Positions 42,495 through 51,181 of a stretch of DNA of 64,000 nucleotides are shown here, piece after piece (within the stretch, counting starts at the first letter, position 1; the number at the start of each line of letters is the position of its first letter). The notes under the pieces were generated by a model, which worked only from the letters and a program-made list of their open reading frames with translations, ran no database searches and was not told where the DNA came from. Source of the stretch: Terrimonas sp. (GTDB lineage: Bacteria; Bacteroidota; Bacteroidia; Chitinophagales; Chitinophagaceae); NCBI RefSeq assembly GCF_003075435.1, contig NZ_QCZJ01000003.1, positions 124,001 to 188,000 of the forward strand, given 5' to 3'. Both the position numbers and the translations under genes were made by a program.

Positions 42495-43841
42495 ATGTTT
42501 AACAAATACGAATGGCGCATTGTAGTACGTGTAACGGTGTTGTTTATTACACTGTGCATAACAGCTTTCTTTTTAGTGAAAGGAAGTAACTATTATATAT
42601 ACCTTGCCATTTGTATACCGGCAATTATAGTTGAGCTGATCGATTTTTTTCGTTTTCAGAAAAAAGCGCAGGATGAAGTATCTCAATTTGTAGAATCAGT
42701 GCATTACAGGGATTTTTCCCGGTACTTTGATGTAAAGAAAGCCCCATTGGAATTGCAGCCGCTGCGCAAAGGGTTTAATGACATTAATACTACTTTCAAA
42801 GTAATCAGTAAAGAAAAAGAAACGCAATACCAGTATGTACAAAAAATACTGGAGCTGGTAGATACAGGCATATTATCCTACGACAGGGAAAGTGGAGATA
42901 CAGGCTGGATGAACGAATCACTGAAAAAAATGCTGGGCATTCCCTATTTAAAAAGTATTGCATCACTCGGAAAAAGAGACCCTAAATTATTTGATGAGAT
43001 TAATACACTGAAGTCCGGCGAAACAAAAGTGGTTTCAGTTACCCGTGATAATAATATTTTCAAAGTGTTGATCTCTGCAACCGCTTTTCAAACCGATAAC
43101 AGGATATTTAAACTGGTTGCTTTTCAGAATGTAGATGATGCATTGGATGAGAACGAATCAAAAGCCTGGCAAAGGTTATTGAGTGTGATGACGCATGAGA
43201 TCATGAATTCTGTTGCCCCCATATCTTCCCTTGCCGATACCCTGAAAAACAGGCTTCAGTTGGCTTCAAAACATATTGAAGATAATGAAGGTACGGTAGA
43301 AGATCTTGAGCTGGGTATTATCACTATAAAGAGAAGAAGCGAAGGGTTGTTGAAATTTGCAGAAACATACAGGAGCCTCAATAAAATAACTACCCTCAAT
43401 CTTACAAAAGTATATGTAAGAGATCTATTTGAGAATCTTTACCAGTTAATGCAGCCCACGCTTTTACAAAAGAATATTGATATAGATGTAATATTAAAAG
43501 ATACTGAGCTTACCGTTGAAGCTGATACCAATCTTGTGGAACAGGTGCTTATTAACCTGTTGGTTAACGCCATAGACGCGGTAAAGGATAAAGAGGAACC
43601 ACATATAACCTTATCAGCAGCAAAAGGTTCCAATCAAAAAGTAATTATTAAAGTAGCTGATAATGGCAGCGGTATCCCTCCTGAGGTGCTGGATAAAATA
43701 TTTATACCTTTTTTCAGCACCAAAAAAAGCGGAAGCGGTATTGGTTTAAGTTTATGCAAACAAATCATGATGCTGCATAAAGGCAATGTGCAGGTGCATA
43801 GCAAAGAAGGTGAAGGAACGGTATTCTCGTTACTTTTTTAG
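42495..43841 (+). CDS. membrane sensor histidine kinase (NtrY-like)
   Basis: 448 residues. Two membrane helices (about 9-28 and 32-52) with almost no periplasmic loop, then a PAS-like segment (about 110-215), a HisKA dimerisation helix with VMTHEIMNSVAPISSL (His234), and an ATPase domain with NLVEQVLINLLVNAIDAV, DNGSGIPPEVLDKIFIPFFSTK and GSGIGLSLCKQI. With so little outside the membrane, the signal is probably intracellular or within the bilayer. It pairs with the sigma-54 regulator upstream. Its 3' end overlaps the convergent esterase gene by 12 bp. Confidence 0.95.
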   Translation: MFNKYEWRIVVRVTVLFITLCITAFFLVKGSNYYIYLAICIPAIIVELIDFFRFQKKAQDEVSQFVESVHYRDFSRYFDVKKAPLELQPLRKGFNDINTTFKVISKEKETQYQYVQKILELVDTGILSYDRESGDTGWMNESLKKMLGIPYLKSIASLGKRDPKLFDEINTLKSGETKVVSVTRDNNIFKVLISATAFQTDNRIFKLVAFQNVDDALDENESKAWQRLLSVMTHEIMNSVAPISSLADTLKNRLQLASKHIEDNEGTVEDLELGIITIKRRSEGLLKFAETYRSLNKITTLNLTKVYVRDLFENLYQLMQPTLLQKNIDIDVILKDTELTVEADTNLVEQVLINLLVNAIDAVKDKEEPHITLSAAKGSNQKVIIKVADNGSGIPPEVLDKIFIPFFSTKKSGSGIGLSLCKQIMMLHKGNVQVHSKEGEGTVFSLLF

Positions 43842-44759
43842 CCATCCGTTGCTCTCCATCCAGTTCTTAGCCCTGTCCATCCATTCTTCTTTGGTGGTTT
43901 TATTATACATGCCAAAGCCGTGCCCCCCTCTTTCATAAATATGTAGTTCAGCGGGTACTTTATTTTTAATAAGCGCCTGGTAAAAAACAATACTGTTGTT
44001 AGGGCTTACTCCATTATCATCACTGGCATGAACAAGAAATGTTGGCGGCGTTTTATCTGTAACCTGCTTTTCATTCGAATACAGGTCGAGTTCTTCTTTA
44101 GAAGGATTTTCACCCAAAAGATTTTTATAAGAACCAGCATGTGTAATGGTAATATCGGCGCTTATTACAGGATATATCAGCAGCATAAAATCCGGCCGGG
44201 CAGATATATTACCAGCATCCTCAACAAGCACTTTGCTAAAATGCGTGCCGGCGGTTGATGCGAGGTGCCCGCCTGCTGAAAATCCTATAATACCAATCCG
44301 TTGTGGATTTATATTCCATTTAGCGGCATTTTTTCTTACGGTAATAATTGCCTGTTGTGCATCCTGTAACGGAGCTATAGAAGGAGCTGGTTGATTTTTT
44401 TTGTTGGGCATCCTGTATTTCAGCACAAAAGCCGCAACACCCATTTCATTAAATTTTTTAGCCACGTCATATCCTTCATGACTTGCAGCAACAATACCAT
44501 ATCCGCCGCCAGGGCAAATTATAACCGCCGTGCCATTGGCTTTTACAGCATCGGGTAAAAAAACAGTAAGTGTTGGCCTGCTGATGTTACTTATACGGAG
44601 AATATTATCACTTGTCACTGATTTTTCTTCGTCAGGTCCGGGTATGCTATTGGGTATTTTATTATCGGGATAAAGTGTTATTTCCATCTTGTTGGATTGT
44701 GCATAAAGTGCTGAGATGCTTGTAACAAATAAAAATAAAACTACCAGGTATGGCTTCAT
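43830..44759 (-). CDS. secreted alpha/beta-hydrolase (esterase/xylanase-like)
   Basis: 309 residues with a signal peptide (1-20, ISALYAQ). The hydrolase triad regions are visible: the oxyanion loop IICPGGGYGIV, nucleophile GFSAGGHLAS, acid in LVHASDDNGVSP and His in GGHGFGMY. It belongs with the BD-FAE/acetyl-xylan-esterase-like group acting on carbohydrate esters outside the cytoplasm. Substrate not certain. Ends convergently inside the last codons of the kinase gene. Confidence 0.9.
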   Translation of the reverse strand: MKPYLVVLFLFVTSISALYAQSNKMEITLYPDNKIPNSIPGPDEEKSVTSDNILRISNISRPTLTVFLPDAVKANGTAVIICPGGGYGIVAASHEGYDVAKKFNEMGVAAFVLKYRMPNKKNQPAPSIAPLQDAQQAIITVRKNAAKWNINPQRIGIIGFSAGGHLASTAGTHFSKVLVEDAGNISARPDFMLLIYPVISADITITHAGSYKNLLGENPSKEELDLYSNEKQVTDKTPPTFLVHASDDNGVSPNNSIVFYQALIKNKVPAELHIYERGGHGFGMYNKTTKEEWMDRAKNWMESNGWLKK

Positions 44760-44831
44760 CGTTTTTTATTTCAGGAAAGATAAGGAATCGCGAAGTATAT
44801 TAAGCATCCAGGTATACAGTTAAAATCGTTT

Positions 44832-45014
44832 TTACATTTTTGCATGCTGCTTCAACCTTCCCAATATTAACCTTAAAGCGTATTTATTTTTTAAAATCCT
44901 ACCGTTCCTGTTTCCTCCATTATTATATCGATTTGCCCCGCGCATCCACTTCAGGTTAACATGATGGGGTTTACCGTTTATATCGATCTCAATATTTTCG
45001 ACATTCGCATTCAT
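44832..45014 (-). CDS. small hypothetical protein
   Basis: 60 residues, basic, no membrane segment (VENIEIDINGKPHHVNLKWMRG then an Asn/Arg-rich stretch). It lies 20 nt after radC on the same strand, so it may be translated from the radC message. The first half has a sensible beta-hairpin-like pattern, but there is no family match I know. It could be spurious. Confidence 0.4.
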   Translation of the reverse strand: MNANVENIEIDINGKPHHVNLKWMRGANRYNNGGNRNGRILKNKYALRLILGRLKQHAKM

Positions 45015-45034
45015 AAGTTGTAATTTAATTTTCT

Positions 45035-45730
45035 TTACAACAACCCATCATCAGCAAAACTATAAAAACCCTGATCGCTCACTATAATGTGATCATATAC
45101 TTTTATATCAAAATACTTTGCAGCTTCTTTTATTTTAGCGGTGAGTGTTTCATCAGCCCTGCTTGGTTTCAAACTTCCTGAAGGATGATTATGGCATAGT
45201 ACAATACTTACCGCGTCTTCTTCCAGCGCTCTTTTTAAAACAATTCTCGGATCAACTACAGTTCCTGTAATTCCACCTTTACTTATAATTTCTGAATGGT
45301 TTATCCTGTTGGCACGGTTTAAAAACAATACGATAAACAATTCCTGCTGTTTATCTTTAAGTATAGCCTGTAAGTAGCGGGCTACACTGGCGCTGTCGGT
45401 TACTACAGGCTTTTCAAGGCTTTCAGCAGCCTGCCTGCGGCGGCCAAGTTCCAGCGCGGCGCTTATAGTAATGGCTTTTGCTTCGCCGATTCCTTTGACC
45501 TTCATCAATTCTTTTATAGAAAGCTTGCCTACCTCTGCCAGGTTATTCTTACCTAATTGCAGTATTTCTTTAGCAAGATCTATGGCTGATTTTTGGCGGG
45601 TTCCGTTTTGTAAAAGAATGGCTATCAGCTCTGAATGGCTCAACGTTTCGGGCCCGTTATTGCGGAGTTTTTCGCGGGGCCTATCATCAACAGCCCAGTT
45701 TTTAATAGATGTTTTTTGATCAGTCAGCAT
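45035..45730 (-). CDS. radC: RadC-family JAB/MPN-domain protein
   Basis: 231 residues. The N-terminal helix-hairpin-helix-like region (ELMKVKGIGEAKAITISAALELGRR) precedes the JAMM metal site VLCHNHPSGSLKPSRAD. The fold is that of JAB1/MPN zinc proteases. The old DNA-repair name rests on a misassigned E. coli mutant; the true role of the family is unclear. Length is normal. Divergent from the small membrane protein at 45810. Confidence 0.93.
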   Translation of the reverse strand: MLTDQKTSIKNWAVDDRPREKLRNNGPETLSHSELIAILLQNGTRQKSAIDLAKEILQLGKNNLAEVGKLSIKELMKVKGIGEAKAITISAALELGRRRQAAESLEKPVVTDSASVARYLQAILKDKQQELFIVLFLNRANRINHSEIISKGGITGTVVDPRIVLKRALEEDAVSIVLCHNHPSGSLKPSRADETLTAKIKEAAKYFDIKVYDHIIVSDQGFYSFADDGLL

Positions 45731-45809
45731 AATTTTCAGGTGTTTTGCACGTTATAGTGTATTGTAATATATCCAAATTTTCTATTATAACCGTCAAAAT
45801 CTTGATCTT

Positions 45810-46028
45810 ATGAAACTTACAAACCGCCAGCTTATCCTTGGCTCACTTCAACCGCTTTTATTCTGCATCGGCATGTACTGCGTTGTATTGGTATTTTCGG
45901 TATTTGTGTGTTCATCTTTATATCATGCTATTAAAGGCGGCAAAAAAGTTGAATCTGTGGAGAATACAACAACAGCATCACTTTCTAATATTAAAGTTTC
46001 AAATAACAGCACTTTAGCTAAACAATAA
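45810..46028 (+). CDS. small single-pass membrane protein
   Basis: 72 residues. One long hydrophobic helix (about 14-38) is followed by a short Lys-rich step and a Ser/Asn/Thr-rich tail. No family recognised. The start MKLTNRQLILGSLQP and an A/T-rich leader look natural, but evidence for translation is modest. Confidence 0.5.
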   Translation: MKLTNRQLILGSLQPLLFCIGMYCVVLVFSVFVCSSLYHAIKGGKKVESVENTTTASLSNIKVSNNSTLAKQ

Positions 46029-46156
46029 TATACCAGGAAAATCACCTGGAGTTTATAATGGAAATATTGCTGCTTTCTCGGGAAGTGGCAATAATTTTTT
46101 TTATGCCTGTTCAATACTAAATCCTTCTTTTTATCTTCGCCGCTTATCCACCACAT

Positions 46157-47107
46157 ATGCAACCAAGGGCGAAATTATTTTCAGGCACCGGCTCCCGTTA
46201 TCTGGCAGAAAAAATAGCACAAAGGTTTGGAGAGCCTTTGGGAAAAATAAGTATACAGCGCTTCAGCGACGGTGAAATTCAGCCTACCTTCCTGGAAAGT
46301 ATCCGGGGCGATTATGTCTTCCTGATACAGAGTACCTTTTCTCCGGCAGATAATATTATGGAATTATTGCTTATGATAGATGCCGCACGCCGTGCTTCAG
46401 CCTATAAAATAATAGCAGTACTGCCTTATTATGGTTATGCCCGCCAGGATAGAAAAGATAAGCCCAGGGTTGCCATAGGTAGTAAGCTGGTAGCCAACCT
46501 GTTAACCGCGGCAGGTGCAGACAGGGTGATTACCATGGACCTGCATGCGCCACAGATACAGGGCTATTTCGATATTCCTGTAGATCACCTGGATAGTTCA
46601 GCTATTTTCATTCCATATATTGAACAACTTAACCTCGAAAACCTTACCTTTGCCGCCCCTGACGTGGGAAGTGCGAACAGGATACGTGAAATTGCCAGTT
46701 ATTTTAATGCCGAAATGGTGATTTGTGATAAGCACCGCAAAAGAGCAAATGAAATTTCGAGCATGGTGGTAATAGGTGATGTAACAGATAGAAATGTAGT
46801 GCTTATTGATGATATATGCGATACCGGCGGAACCCTCGCAAAGGCCGCAGGGTTGCTTAAAGAAAAGGGCGCGAGAAGTGTAAGAGCATTATGTACTCAT
46901 CCTGTATTAAGCGGAAATGCGTATGTAAATATCGAGAACAGCGTGCTGGAAGAAATGGTGGTTTGCGATACACTTCCGCTGAGAGAGCATTCAGATAAGA
47001 TTAAAGTGCTGAGCGTTGCTGATTTATTTGCGGTAGCTATAAAAAATGCCTACCACAACCAGAGTATAACAAGTTTGTTTATACATAGCCAGCGCAGGAA
47101 CAAGTAA
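46157..47107 (+). CDS. prs: ribose-phosphate pyrophosphokinase
   Basis: 316 residues, full length. ISIQRFSDGEIQPTFLESIRG, the catalytic flexible loop PYYGYARQDRKDKPRVAIGSK, MDLHAPQIQGYFDIPVDHL and the PRPP loop VLIDDICDTGGTL are all present. It makes PRPP from ribose-5-phosphate and ATP for nucleotide, His and Trp synthesis. Followed 20 nt later by rplY, a frequent neighbour in bacteria. A likely promoter (TATCTTCG, one base off TAnnTTTG) ends near 46139. Confidence 0.97.
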   Translation: MQPRAKLFSGTGSRYLAEKIAQRFGEPLGKISIQRFSDGEIQPTFLESIRGDYVFLIQSTFSPADNIMELLLMIDAARRASAYKIIAVLPYYGYARQDRKDKPRVAIGSKLVANLLTAAGADRVITMDLHAPQIQGYFDIPVDHLDSSAIFIPYIEQLNLENLTFAAPDVGSANRIREIASYFNAEMVICDKHRKRANEISSMVVIGDVTDRNVVLIDDICDTGGTLAKAAGLLKEKGARSVRALCTHPVLSGNAYVNIENSVLEEMVVCDTLPLREHSDKIKVLSVADLFAVAIKNAYHNQSITSLFIHSQRRNK

Positions 47108-47127
47108 AATTTAAATTTGAAATAAAC

Positions 47128-47751
47128 ATGAAGACAATTACAATCGAAGGACAACTGAGGACCGGAACCGGGAAGAAAGCCACCCGACAGCTCCGCTCTC
47201 AGGGACTGGTGCCTGGTGTAATTTATGGCGGTACAAAAGAGCTGAATTTCCAGGCTCCTGTACTGGCTTTTAAATCGTTAGTGTATACACCAGAATTTCA
47301 GCTCGCAAACATTTCAGTTGATGGTCAGGCGTATAATTGTATATTGAAAGATATACAGTTCGACACGGTTTCCAACGCACTCAGCCATGTGGACTTTTTG
47401 CAACTGGTTGATGACAGGCAGGTGATAGCCGATATTCCTTTAAAATTTACAGGTACTGCTGCCGGTGTAAAAGCCGGGGGTAAGTTAGTAACCAAAATGA
47501 AATCATTAAAGGTGAAAACATACCCTAAGTATTTAAAAGAAAATATCGAAGTTGATTTAACTGACCTGGAAGTAAATGGTAATATAAGGGTAGAAGACGT
47601 AGTGACAGAAAATTATGAGGTATTGAACTCACCCCGTATTCCTATTGCTTCAGTAGTTATGACGCGCCAGTTGAAACAGGAAGAATCTGCAGCAGCGCCT
47701 GCAGCTAAGGGTGCGGCTCCGGCTAAAGCAGCGCCTGCAGCAAAAAAATAA
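47128..47751 (+). CDS. rplY: 50S ribosomal protein L25 / general stress protein Ctc
   Basis: 207 residues: the L25 domain (1-90, TGKKATRQLRSQGLVPGVIYGG, SHVDFLQL) plus the longer TL5/CTC beta domain (about 95-185, GTAAGVKAGGKL, LKVKTYPKYLKENIEVDLTDLEV). An Ala/Lys/Pro-rich tail ends the protein. It binds 5S rRNA. Operon with prs; the unit is closed by the terminator at 47774. The same prs-rplY-pth order is common. Confidence 0.96.
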   Translation: MKTITIEGQLRTGTGKKATRQLRSQGLVPGVIYGGTKELNFQAPVLAFKSLVYTPEFQLANISVDGQAYNCILKDIQFDTVSNALSHVDFLQLVDDRQVIADIPLKFTGTAAGVKAGGKLVTKMKSLKVKTYPKYLKENIEVDLTDLEVNGNIRVEDVVTENYEVLNSPRIPIASVVMTRQLKQEESAAAPAAKGAAPAKAAPAAKK

Positions 47752-47773
47752 AATAAACGTTATTTAATACTAT

Positions 47774-47804
47774 ACCCAATCCTTTTTGAGGATTGGGTTT
47801 TTTG
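47774..47804 (+). terminator. intrinsic terminator of prs-rplY
   Basis: A 9-bp stem ACCCAATCC (47774-47782) with GGATTGGGT (47790-47798) and a run of T. Confidence 0.9.
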
Positions 47805-47820
47805 TTACAACTATTTGTTT

Positions 47821-48411
47821 ATGTCTAAATTTCTGGTTGTTGGTTTGGGAAATCCCGGTTCAGAATACGCTCATACCAGGCATAATATTGGCTTTGATGT
47901 TGTGGATAGCTTTGTTCAAAAACACAATGCTGCTTTCAGAACCGACAGGCTTGCAGATGTTGCGGAGGTAAAGTGGAAGGGAAAATATTTTATCTGTATT
48001 AAGCCCACCACCTATATGAATTTAAGTGGTAAGGCTTTTAAATACTGGCTTGATAAGGAAAAAATACCTCTTGAGAATTCCCTGACCATTGTTGACGAAC
48101 TGGCATTGCCACTTAGTAAGCTACGGTTGCGCGGCAGCGGTAGCGCGGCAGGGCATAACGGATTGTCAGATATTCAGCAGGTGCTGGGTACAGACAAATA
48201 TCCAAGGTTAAGATTTGGTATAGGAAGCAATTTTCCCAAAGGAATGCAGGTTGACTTTGTACTGGGAAAATGGTTTCCCGAGGAAGCGGAAATCGTAAAA
48301 CAAAAAATTGAAAAAAGCATTGAAGTGATTGAAAATGTATTTGTTACGGGGCTGGAGCGAACGATGAACTGGGTAAACACTATGGAGTTTAAACCGGCAG
48401 ATGGTAAATAA
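47821..48411 (+). CDS. pth: peptidyl-tRNA hydrolase
   Basis: About 196 residues. LVVGLGNPGSEYAHTRHNIGFDVVD carries the substrate Asn and catalytic His; KPTTYMNLSGKA and GHNGLSDI follow. It frees tRNA from peptidyl-tRNA that has dropped off ribosomes. ATG 47821 is chosen over TTG 47815. It starts just past the rplY terminator, so some read-through or its own promoter is needed. Confidence 0.96.
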   Translation: MSKFLVVGLGNPGSEYAHTRHNIGFDVVDSFVQKHNAAFRTDRLADVAEVKWKGKYFICIKPTTYMNLSGKAFKYWLDKEKIPLENSLTIVDELALPLSKLRLRGSGSAAGHNGLSDIQQVLGTDKYPRLRFGIGSNFPKGMQVDFVLGKWFPEEAEIVKQKIEKSIEVIENVFVTGLERTMNWVNTMEFKPADGK

Positions 48412-48595
48412 GAGCATGACATTAGCTAAAAAAACAGGTTAAGTGTATAAGATTCAATTTGTTTGCATTAAATTAGCGTCTCACTTATTGTTAAAATCCC
48501 CATCCACTTTCCGTGATAAGACCTCGGATCTTTTGGAAACAAATGTTCATAACCTTGGTATAAATTTATTTAAACCTAGTGAACTCTTTTGAAGT

Positions 48596-49207
48596 ATGAA
48601 AATATTCTGTATCGGCCGTAATTATGTAGATCATGCAAAGGAATTGGGAAATCAAGTGCCTTTAGAACCGGTTATTTTTATGAAGCCTAAAAGCGCATTG
48701 CTTCAGCCCCACACACCATTTTATTATCCCGAATTCACTAACGAACTGCACTCAGAAGTAGAGCTGGTGCTGCGTATCAGCAAAAATGGTAAATATATCC
48801 AGGAAAAACATGCCTCCAAATATTACAATGGAGTAACGGTTGGCATTGATTTTACAGCAAGGGATATTCAAGATGAATTGAAAGAAAAAGGACTACCCTG
48901 GGAAAAAGCAAAAGCCTGGGATAATTCAACAGTTATTGGTAAATGGGTTGACATTACTGCCGAAACCAAGAAAAATAATATTAACTTCTGCCTTTATAAA
49001 AATAAAGAGCTTGTTCAGCAGGGCAACTCAGGACAAATGATATTCAGCTTCGATTATATTGTTGCTTATATCTCCAATTATTTCTCACTCAATATTGGCG
49101 ATATTATCTTTACAGGCACGCCTGCCGGAGTTGGCGAATGTGTGGTTGGTGATGACCTGGAGGGTTTTATGGAAGATGAAAGCATGTTTGAATTGTCGAT
49201 TAAGTAA
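48596..49207 (+). CDS. fumarylacetoacetate-hydrolase-family protein
   Basis: 203 residues of the compact FAH domain, with FCIGRNYVDHAKELGN at the start, metal ligands around HSEVELVLRI and VGIDFTARDIQ, and IFTGTPAGVGECVVGD near the end. Members include acylpyruvases, oxaloacetate decarboxylase/tautomerase and ring-cleavage product hydrolases. The short length fits the acylpyruvase-like (FAHD1) group. Single gene. Confidence 0.9.
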   Translation: MKIFCIGRNYVDHAKELGNQVPLEPVIFMKPKSALLQPHTPFYYPEFTNELHSEVELVLRISKNGKYIQEKHASKYYNGVTVGIDFTARDIQDELKEKGLPWEKAKAWDNSTVIGKWVDITAETKKNNINFCLYKNKELVQQGNSGQMIFSFDYIVAYISNYFSLNIGDIIFTGTPAGVGECVVGDDLEGFMEDESMFELSIK

Positions 49208-49223
49208 GCTATCAGCAGTCAGG

Positions 49224-49331
49224 TGTCAGCAGTCAGCTATGAGCCGTGGGTTATCAGTCGGTCAACAGTCTGATGTGTGCCTTGTGCCTAAAATTTACAG
49301 CCTGTAACATTTTGATAACTGACTGCTGACA
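49224..49331. repeat. long-loop inverted repeat, AGCTATCAGC family
   Basis: TGTCAGCAGTCAG (49224-49236) and its exact complement CTGACTGCTGACA (49319-49331). GCTATCAGCAGTCAGGTGTC precedes it. Loop length about 82 nt, similar to the other two members. Confidence 0.6.
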
Positions 49332-49351
49332 GCTCAAAGCTCACCGCCAAT

Positions 49352-49384
49352 AAAAAAAGCCGCTGATTTAAGCGGCAGTTTTTA
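49352..49384 (+). terminator. intrinsic terminator of the FAH gene
   Basis: GCCGCT (49359-49364) and AGCGGC (49371-49376) with A-rich and T-rich flanks that extend the stem. Confidence 0.75.
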
Positions 49385-49609
49385 TTCCGTAAATAATAGT
49401 GACGCACCCGTTATATCACTACATCTGCCGGAACTGTATGCATGAGAACCCCTGTATTTCTATGTATGTTTAAATAAATATTCCATCTATATCGTAAATT
49501 TTGGTTTTTTTTGTCTGTAGTTTTTAATAACTCACAGTTATATATCCGCCCTTCCGAATTTTGCTACCCCTGTTTGAAGAACTTTTTTGGAATAAATATA
49601 TCAGACTAA

Positions 49610-50185
49610 ATGCAACATCCTGATCAGAAATATGTAACCGCATTGGTGCAGAACGATGCAACAGTACTGAAAGAGCTTTACGAAAAATTTTCGGGCAAAA
49701 TAAAATGGATGATACTTCAGAATAATGGCAGCGAAACCGATGCCGCTGATATCTTCCAGGATGCACTGCTTTCTATATACAATAAAGCAAAAACAGGTGA
49801 TTTTGTGCTTACCTGCCCTATAGAGGCTTTTTTGTACCTGATATGTAAAAATAAATGGCTTAATATATTAAATAAAAGGAAGACGCAAAAGGTAACAAAT
49901 ACCGATACTGAAGGATTTAATTATATAGGAGAAGACAACTTCAGGCAGGCGGAAGATTGTGTTTTACAACAGGAGCGCAGCAACCTGCTGGCAGAAAAGC
50001 TGGCGCTGATGGGCGAAAGTTGCAAAAACCTGTTACGGCTGAGTTGGAGTGGCATATCAATGGATGAAGTAGCAAAAAAATTAAATGTTACTTATGCCTA
50101 CGCAAGAAAAAAGAAATCCGAGTGTATGGCCAAGTTGATAGCTATGGTTAAAGAGTCTCCTAAATTTAATTCATTGAAATGGTAA
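49610..50185 (+). CDS. ECF-type RNA polymerase sigma factor
   Basis: 191 residues. Region 2 (about 15-85) contains GSETDAADIFQDALLSIYNKAKTG and FLYLICKNKWLN; region 4 (about 125-180) contains CKNLLRLSWSGISMDEVAKKLNVTYAYARKKKSECM. It lacks a FecR neighbour. Instead the next gene, 4 nt away, encodes a membrane TPR protein that could hold it at the membrane. It heads the sigma / TPR / subtilase / TPR-CHAT group at 49.6-55.7 kb. Confidence 0.92.
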   Translation: MQHPDQKYVTALVQNDATVLKELYEKFSGKIKWMILQNNGSETDAADIFQDALLSIYNKAKTGDFVLTCPIEAFLYLICKNKWLNILNKRKTQKVTNTDTEGFNYIGEDNFRQAEDCVLQQERSNLLAEKLALMGESCKNLLRLSWSGISMDEVAKKLNVTYAYARKKKSECMAKLIAMVKESPKFNSLKW

Positions 50186-50189
50186 TCTT

Positions 50190-50957
50190 ATGAACAACAG
50201 AATTGAGTTGATTGAAAACTACCTGAGCGGAAACCTGCCCCCCGAAGAAAGCATACGCTTTGAAAAAGAATTGTCAACGGATGCGGAGCTTAATACCCTG
50301 TTCAATATGTACAGAACGATTGAGAATGATATGGCAAATGCGGAAAAATACAAGGACCAGGAACAGGCCTTGAAGCATACTTTGCAAAATTTAAACAACA
50401 AGTACTTTAAAGCTGAGGCACCGGTAGTTCAGATGCATAAGAAAAATGACTTTGTGCGAATGGCGATGGCTGCCGCGGCAGGGCTTGTATTAATTCTCGC
50501 AGCTTATTTTGCTTTTTTTCAATCTTCAAACAACCCGGTGCAACTGGCAGATAAATATGTAAAAGAAGAGTTAACGCATCTAAGCCTAACAATGGATGGT
50601 GTTCAGGATTCTTTACAGATGGGAATGGCAGCATATAATGATAAAGATTACCAGAAAGCATTGCAGATATTTGATGGGCTTTACAAAAATCATCCTGAAG
50701 ATAATTATGTATTGAAGTATAAAGGACTTGCATACCTGCTTACTAAAAATTATGATAAAGCATTATCAAGTTTTGATGAGCTTGCTGCAAAAAAGCATTT
50801 GTTCAGTAATGATGGATTGTTTCTGAAAGCGCTTACATTATTACAAAGAAATCAGGATGGCGATAAAGATGCAGCGAAACAAATACTGGAGCAGGTGGTA
50901 AATGAGAAGACCGAAGGAAACGCCAAAGCAGAAGACTGGCTGAAGAATTGGAAGTAA
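50190..50957 (+). CDS. single-pass membrane TPR protein, candidate anti-sigma factor
   Basis: 255 residues. The N-terminal cytoplasmic region (1-85) opens IELIENYLSGNLPPEESIRFEKELSTD, resembling the zinc-less anti-sigma N-terminal helices of Bacteroidota. One membrane helix spans about 90-110 (MAMAAAAGLVLILAAYFAFF). The outer part (about 135-255) has TPR-like helices (AAYNDKDYQKALQIFDGLYKNHPEDNYVLKYKGLAYLLTKNYDKALSSFDEL broken by short turns). It follows the sigma gene by 4 nt. The layout suggests it binds sigma inside and a partner outside; this is inference. Confidence 0.75.
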   Translation: MNNRIELIENYLSGNLPPEESIRFEKELSTDAELNTLFNMYRTIENDMANAEKYKDQEQALKHTLQNLNNKYFKAEAPVVQMHKKNDFVRMAMAAAAGLVLILAAYFAFFQSSNNPVQLADKYVKEELTHLSLTMDGVQDSLQMGMAAYNDKDYQKALQIFDGLYKNHPEDNYVLKYKGLAYLLTKNYDKALSSFDELAAKKHLFSNDGLFLKALTLLQRNQDGDKDAAKQILEQVVNEKTEGNAKAEDWLKNWK

Positions 50958-51181
50958 GAAGTAAGTGATAAGATGTGAGAGACAGATCACATTGCAATTT
51001 TTACTTCTGTCGCCTGACCTTTTGACGAAAAAGGTGTAACATAAAAGAGAAACCGTACTTGTCGGGTTTTCAATAATACCCGGTATATCCCTTCCCTGCA
51101 GAATGAAGTAAATTCCTGTTTTGTTTGAAACAGGAGTTTTGTATTATATAATATCAATCGTACAAAATAAAATTAACTTCT

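Larger units (their letters stand above)
49208..49609. other. gap with inverted repeat and terminator
   Basis: Contains the AGCTATCAGC-family hairpin (49224-49331) and a terminator (49352-49384). The remaining 225 bp before the sigma gene show nothing recognisable. Confidence 0.5.
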